From Nephromyces sp. MM_2019 (lineage: Eukaryota; Apicomplexa; Aconoidasida; Nephromycida), in NCBI GenBank assembly GCA_015657535.1, contig JADHZB010000832.1:1-30000 (forward strand): a stretch of DNA of 30,000 nt. Reading direction: 5' to 3'. Positions 24,301-30,000 of the stretch are shown here, in pieces. Position 1 is the first letter of the stretch; each line of letters starts with the position of its first letter. Both the position numbers and the translations under genes were made by a program. Under the pieces are notes generated by a model. That model was given only the letters and a program-made list of their open reading frames with translations, ran no database searches and was not told the origin of the DNA.

Positions 24301-26414
24301 CTGGATATGAAATTAATAATTCATTAACAAGTCTTAATAGACTCATTAAAAAAATGCAAGTACGTTTAAATATTACAAAATTAAAACTTATTTTCACTTT
24401 CATTTAAAAGTTTTTAAACTAAATCAAATCTACACAATCGATTTCTATTGCTTTTCAAATTTAGAGAAGTGAGAATAAATGCTAATATTCTATGGATAAT
24501 AAATTTCCTAAAAGTTACGCATAGATACATACAATTAAAGTATAATGGGATATACTAAATTCACATTTATACAGTATCTTCTTATATAGCTTATTGTAAA
24601 GAATTGATAGCCATTTTAATTATACATATTTTTAACTTCTTAGTCCAAGAGTATGTGTGAAAGTGATAAACGTCAATCCGCCTTAAATAGGGTCTTGTAT
24701 GAGTACCTAAAACCTGATTGTGGGATCACTATGCTTTTTTGTGTCAATCCAACACTGGAACAACTCAGGGTAATTATTTCTGTTATATGCAATCAATATA
24801 TATGAACGAATGCTTTGCACATCCATTCTTGTAGTTGATATATAATTAATTTATACCTTAGTAATCTTTTAGAGTTATACATTTTCATTATACATATGTA
24901 CATGCGAAATAATATTATAAGAAATTGTATTTATAATACCAATAGCCCTAATTTGTGAAAAAGCAAAACAATTTGTACTAGAAATGATTTAAAAATTTAT
25001 ATTAATATTTTTGATTCACATGCAACATTTGGTAAAAAATTTACTAGACGCATTACAGAAAAATTATTTAACATTAAAAATTATGTTTGATCGTATAAAA
25101 TATTGTTTATGAAAAGTAATCTTAGACATAATGAGTACCCCAAGGTTATACAAATTTTCAATAGGCAGATGTTTAAGAATTTATAAATTCACTCTAGGTA
25201 ATATTAACTATGAAATTCATTCCCAAACACACTTTTGAATCAAAATCATAAAATTAGAAAGAAATAATTAATAGATTTATGAAAAAATTCGCTTTTCAGC
25301 AATAGAAATAATTTTCCTTAAAATCTATTTTTTTCAAAATATTTTTGAAATTATCTAGCCTTCTATATCCACTCTCAATATGGCCATGGATTGCTTAAAA
25401 ATTAGCCAGGAAAGGCAACAATACTTCTTAACAAAAGTCAATAATAATGATTTAGTAAGTGAGTGCAAAACGGTTAGTTCAACAGAAACAAGTAATACTA
25501 ATCAAAAAAATTCATCAGGTAGGCTTATTCAAAAGTTTCTACATCCAACACTTTAGTTAGGTTACACGTGAAAGATGCTTTATAGGCACTACTTGCCTCT
25601 ATATCTTTATCTTTTTAATTGCTAAAAGACGTATATGACTGTTTAATCATAATCACAACATATATATATATATATATACTATTAATAAAATGCACTTAAT
25701 ACGTAGTTCTAATTATCAAATGTTCCAGCAGATGGTTTTAACAATTGGGTCAACGAGAGCCCAAACTTCGCCTATGAAAAATATCAAAACTTGTCCAAAT
25801 TTTTCGAGAATGCTAATATATCGACTACTAACAACGATGAGCTAGAACAAAGCGGTAATATTAAAATTATACAAAATAATAGGTTTTATGAACCCATTTA
25901 ATTTGTTTTTTCATTTCTAACATCATTAATCTAACCTGAGCCTTAATTTAGCGCATTCAAATATCTTTTTAAGGAAGTTTTGTAACATTTCTTAAGATGA
26001 AATACCTCACCACAAGATGTTACTTATTATTCGCATAAGTTGTTAAATTTGTTTGATTTCAGAGGCAAGATGTGAATTTAATGCACCCGCTTTAGACATG
26101 CTTTATAAGAATGCTCGTCAATGTATAGAAATGATGAAAAAGAGTTATGACCAATCACAACAGAAATGCAAGGTATTGAATGATGCATTGCATTTAAGGT
26201 CAAAGCTAGTGTAAAAATTTTGAGTTAGACACTCATAAGAAAATTTGAAAAAAAGCTTCTATTATCTTTTTTAAAAAAAAAAGTTTAATGAGTGTAGATA
26301 CATCTAAAATTTCTTGAATTGGTTTATCAGTTTTTATCATTTACTGATGTATATTCTTTGCAGAAACTTGAAACTGAGCTTAAGTTAATGAAGGGTTCTT
26401 ACCAAATTTCATAA
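21333..26414 (+). CDS. Divergent kinesin motor protein (kinesin-13-like features)
   Basis: Nine exons give a continuous 592-residue reading: 21333-21651, 22780-23092, 23488-23799, 24098-24359, 24644-24769, 25359-25518, 25729-25854, 26063-26172, 26364-26414 (TAA). Kinesins are ATP-driven microtubule motors. After a Lys-rich N-terminal extension (1-124), the motor starts at NVVCVRLRK. The P-loop is GQTGSGKT (202-209), switch I is NTRSSRSH (313-320), switch II is DLAGTE (364-369), and the helix after it is YEINNSLTSLNRLI. The usual SKLT and NSKT region is eroded to QSALNRVL...CGITMLFCVNP. The motor closes with STLNMAMDCLK, followed by a short tail (about 150 residues) ending in a short Lys/Gln/Glu-rich, coiled-coil-like segment. 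GYEINNSL and the internal motor at a non-initial position recall kinesin-13 (microtubule depolymerases), but subfamily is only a guess. Exon 1 is joined by phase match over a 1128-base intron and is the least certain part. Confidence 0.87.
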
Positions 26415-27887
26415 AAATTTTCATGTTCATAATATTAAAAGAGAGAAAAACTATATACATTAAAAGGTTTTTAAAATAAAAGATTTTTCAACAACTTCTC
26501 GTTTTTTTTTTTTTCAAAACTGTAACTACACACAATTATTTTACACATTTTAAATCAAAAATAAACTATTTGATATAATATTTGTGTTATACATATTGTT
26601 TTTAAAGCATATAATTTTTGCTAATAATTATGAATTAGTCAAGTAGGATGTTAAATGTGTATATGTATGTGAAAATAGATGTTAATTTTTAGAATAATTA
26701 TATATTATTTTAACAATTTAAAACTGTCTAACTTTCTAATTTTCATTATATATAAATTATACATGCGTGTGTATATGCAGTTGTTGTGTTTTATGTGTCA
26801 ATTCATATATCACGTATAGCTTATGTCATCTAATGTGTGTTTACATGTGTGTTTGCTTGTGTGTGTTAGTAAATTAGCATTTATATGTGTACACATTTTA
26901 ATGCATGAGTTGTGTTAAATAGTTTACCTATATGTTTACACATTTTTTTGTTCATTTTCATATGTAAACTTACGTATCACATAAGTTTGTTTCGCTAATT
27001 TTAGGTCTATATTATTCTTAGTTTCAAGGTAATACACACACATATATATACATACACACACATATATGTAAACATCTTTGTTTAAATTGTAGTTTGTATG
27101 TTAAAACTACACACACACAGATATATATATATATATATATATATATATCTACATACACACGACTATATATATCTACATACACACGACTCATAAGCTACTC
27201 ACACACAGCACATAGCACACACACATAAAACACAAGACTTTGATTTAAATAATTTGGGTTTGTGTAAATTTGTTTTTATTTATCAGTGTGTAAAGCTACA
27301 TTTTATTATATATACATATATAAATACACATGTGTAAACATATATATACAATTGCACGCTCAACTCACTACACACATTAAAATATAAATTAAACTCTACA
27401 CATTCATATCAATAATACATACAAAAGCACACACAGAGTATTTTCCTTGATATGAAAACAAAAACTGAATTTGACTGAGTAGACTTGTGTATACACACAA
27501 GCACATGTGCACACACACATTACAATATATGTTCATATACTCGTGCACACAAACACACACACACACCAGCATGTGCCCACCCAAACACTACTTATTATCC
27601 ACACAAAAGTGTACCACATACACATAAAAAACCCACACACACAGAGCAAGCAAACTCATAAAGTAATCACATTAACAATTCACACACAACCGCAATACAC
27701 ACACACAACCATAATCAACACACACTACCGCTACAAACACATGACCATTACACACACACAACCGCAACACATAAACATACATCCATAACAAATCCAAACA
27801 TTTTGGCACACACAATCACAACTCACACACACACACACATACATGTATTAATATATATACACAGACACAACTGAATACTAACATTGG

Positions 27888-27931
<44 letters not shown>

Positions 27932-28577
27932 CTAACAAACACACATACACCTAAAAATAGACATATTCTCACACATTCCCTTACACACACAGCATTACTC
28001 TTCCACACATTCTTTTACATCTGCCCCACACACCCAAACTCACCTAACACCAAGTCTCAAACATCTACCTGTACACACACACACAGGTATCCACCCACTC
28101 ACACTGTTCAAATCATAGATATACACACACAAATAAATAAATGTTATACACACACATACACATACACATGTGTACACCTAGATACAAGCACACCAACACA
28201 CACACATCGACAGACCACAACGCCGAGCCTCGTGAAACACCTACACATTTTAAAACAGCCATATACACACTTTTACACATTCATTTATTCACACACCACC
28301 ACACACTCTTACACTCCAAACGCATACATTGGCACACACACACTCGCACACAAATACAACCACACACCCACATACACACACACATCTATCCCTACTCACC
28401 AACACCCCCATGACTCCCACCTACCCACACACAAAATCACACAGCTAAACCCACATAAACACACACACACAAACACCCACATACAAACACACAGAGAAAC
28501 ATGCACACAAACACACACACACACACATTATATATAATAATTACATGCACACATTTTCAGAAATTTTTTTATGTAAA
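26415..28577. other. Intergenic region upstream of the sds22-like gene, CA-rich
   Basis: From 26415 to about 26700 the DNA is AT-rich. From about 26760 TG words appear, and from about 27020 to 28560 the plus strand is dominated by CACACA with varied interruptions. A TA run lies at 27120-27149, followed by two direct copies of a TATATATCTACATACACACG-type segment. Open readings through the CA region translate to Thr/His-rich low complexity and are not convincing genes. Confidence 0.55.
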
Positions 28578-28736
28578 ATGGAAGATTTAACCAAACCTTT
28601 TGTCGATCAACATCAATGCCAATCTGACACACACACACACACAGACTCACCCTTACACACAGACTCACCCTTACACACAGACTCACCCTTACACACAGAC
28701 TCACCCACACACATATTCCCACACACACACTCAGAA

Positions 28737-28768
<32 letters not shown>

Positions 28769-29054
28769 TTCATACAATGAAATTGGTGTTGATATACAAA
28801 TCAGCTACCAAGATAACACCCTCGATTTATCAAATCTACACATTAAAGAAATAAAGGGCCTTGAGAATTGTGTTGATGTAGAGGTATGTGTGTGTGTGTG
28901 TTTTGGATGTGTGTGTGTATTGGATGTGTGTGTGTATTGGATGTGTGTGTGTATTGGATGTGTGTGTGTGTGTATTGGATGTGTTTGTGTGTGTATTGGG
29001 TGTGTGTGTATTGGATGTGTGTGTGTGTGTATTGGGTGTGTGTGTGTGTGTATT

Positions 29055-29092
<38 letters not shown>

Positions 29093-29895
29093 TGGGTGTG
29101 TGTGTGTGTGTGTGTGTGTGTATTGGGTGTGTGTGTGTGTATTGGGTGTGTGTGTGTGTATTGGGTGTGTTATGCGTGTATATTGTATATGTATCTTGGC
29201 TTTGTGTGTGTGCGTTTAAAGTGGATACATGTATTGTATTATGTGTCTGTGTGATGTTTTAGTGTGTGTGTGTGTTGATTTAGTGTCTGGGAGCGCTTTT
29301 TAGTGTGTGCGTGTGTGTTATATATATATATATGCCTGTGTGTGTGTTTGTATGATTTAATTTTGTGTGTGTGTATGTACACTTAGAATTTATCCCTCTG
29401 TTTAAATTATATTGAAATAATTCAAAACATTAATCATCTCCATAACCTAAGATTTCTACACTTATACAACAACAAAATTTCACACATTGAGGGTATATAT
29501 AACCTAGTCAATTTACGGTAAAATTACACACACATACAGATAGCTAAAAAATCACCTAATGTATCTTATACATATATATACTTGATATATATATACACAC
29601 ACACACAAATCGATATATAAACCCATTTAAGGGATCAAACACACATTTATGCACACACTTTTACACATATATACAAAGCCTTATTTACACAATTAAAGGC
29701 ATATATATATACACACACATATCTGAATATACACATCCACAAATAATAAAATATATACAGATAAAAACCCACACATTATACACACTAATTTATAGAATAT
29801 TGGATCTATCTTATAATCAAATAAGTAAAATTGAAAATTTAGAAACTTTAACAAATTTGGAATCTCTTTATTTATCTAGCAATAAAATTAGGAAG
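28578..29895 (+). CDS. sds22/PPP1R7-type leucine-rich repeat protein (3' end outside window)
   Basis: Three exons are in view: 28578-28883, 29387-29517, 29796-29895, joined in frame by GT-AG introns; the last ends at a donor (AGGAAG|GTATGT) and the gene runs on past 30000. The predicted 179 residues hold an N-terminal Thr-His/TDSPLH low-complexity region (about 17-63). At least four repeats of the 22-residue SDS22 type follow: LDLSNLHIKEIKGLENC, LSLCLNYIEIIQNINHL, LHLYNNKISHIEGIYNL and LDLSYNQISKIENLETL, then the start of a fifth. sds22 is a conserved nuclear/cytoplasmic regulator of protein phosphatase 1 in eukaryotes, and this repeat register with IxxIExLxxLxNL matches it closely. Other SDS22-type LRR proteins (axonemal ones, for example) cannot be excluded without the C-terminal part. 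An in-frame ATG at 28545 is an alternative start; 28578 was preferred because MEDL follows a likely untranslated stretch. Confidence 0.85.
28643..28706 (+). repeat. 18-bp coding tandem repeat in the sds22-like gene
   Basis: The unit AGACTCACCCTTACACAC repeats three times perfectly plus a partial fourth copy, encoding the hexapeptide TDSPLH in series. It lies inside a wider CACACA region of the first coding exon, and the 18-base period preserves the frame. Confidence 0.9.
28884..29175 (+). repeat. TTGG(A/G)TG(TG)n minisatellite in intron 1 of the sds22-like gene
   Basis: About 15 units of ATTGGATG or ATTGGGTG followed by variable (TG)n start at the splice donor. The first units are mainly GGATG and the later ones GGGTG. 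The longest pure TG run is at about 29055-29090. TG-rich sequence continues to about 29380. Confidence 0.85.
29525..29795 (+). repeat. CA/TA-rich intron 2 of the sds22-like gene
   Basis: The intron at 29518-29795 carries short ACACACAC and TATATA runs on the sense strand. Intron 1, in contrast, is TG on the same strand. Confidence 0.7.
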
Positions 29896-30000
29896 GTATG
29901 TGTACACACACACACACACAAATCTAATTACATTCACATATTACATAGTTACAACCTCATCTTTTACACACAAACACGCATAATCAAAATATAGGCACAG

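Noticed and set aside
27884..28537. 217-codon plus-strand open reading rich in Thr, His and Tyr
   Set aside because: It is a direct translation of CACACA/TATATA repeat DNA, with no domain, no splice consistency and overlapping equally open frames.
29030..29175. TTGGGTGTG repeats as possible interstitial telomere sequence
   Set aside because: They grade into plain (TG)n and TTGGATG units inside an intron and do not form a regular telomeric repeat.
28886..29262. Three overlapping Cys/Val-rich open readings
   Set aside because: They lie in intron 1 of the sds22-like gene and are open only because TG repeats contain no stop codon.

Overview
This window comes from the nuclear genome of an AT-rich, intron-rich eukaryote. 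The coding exons are interrupted by GT-AG introns, the standard genetic code fits every gene model, and intergenic DNA is low-complexity. A protist is the best guess; the sequence alone does not give the lineage. I rebuilt the gene models by hand from splice sites, reading-frame continuity and comparison between paralogs. They contain six protein-coding genes.

Layout. (1) 1-5389 (+): 3' part of an amidohydrolase gene (paralog A), 11 exons in view, with introns swollen by CA/TG repeats. (2) 6695-9816 (+): complete amidohydrolase paralog B, 13 exons with short plain introns. (3) 11964-14209 (+): complete paralog C, only two exons. A, B and C are tandem copies of one YtcJ-like metal-dependent hydrolase (amidohydrolase family 3). 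(4) 15698-18047 (-): a five-exon gene for an acidic protein with one RNA recognition motif, convergent with C. (5) 21333-26414 (+): a nine-exon divergent kinesin, divergent from the RRM gene. (6) 28578 to beyond the window end (+): 5' part of an sds22/PPP1R7-type leucine-rich-repeat protein, a probable protein phosphatase 1 regulator. The last three are unrelated housekeeping-type genes and no operon logic applies.

The most striking features concern architecture. The three tandem amidohydrolases share intron positions and phases, yet one has lost all but its first intron, one has small introns, and one has introns about four times longer through CA/TG repeat growth. Repeats of ACAC type have also entered exons as Thr-His runs. 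The repeat is patchy along the window (about 0-5 kb, 14.8-19.5 kb and 26.6-30 kb), and within introns it is usually strand-coherent: all CA or all TG. No tRNA, rRNA, transposon, CRISPR or viral gene was recognised.
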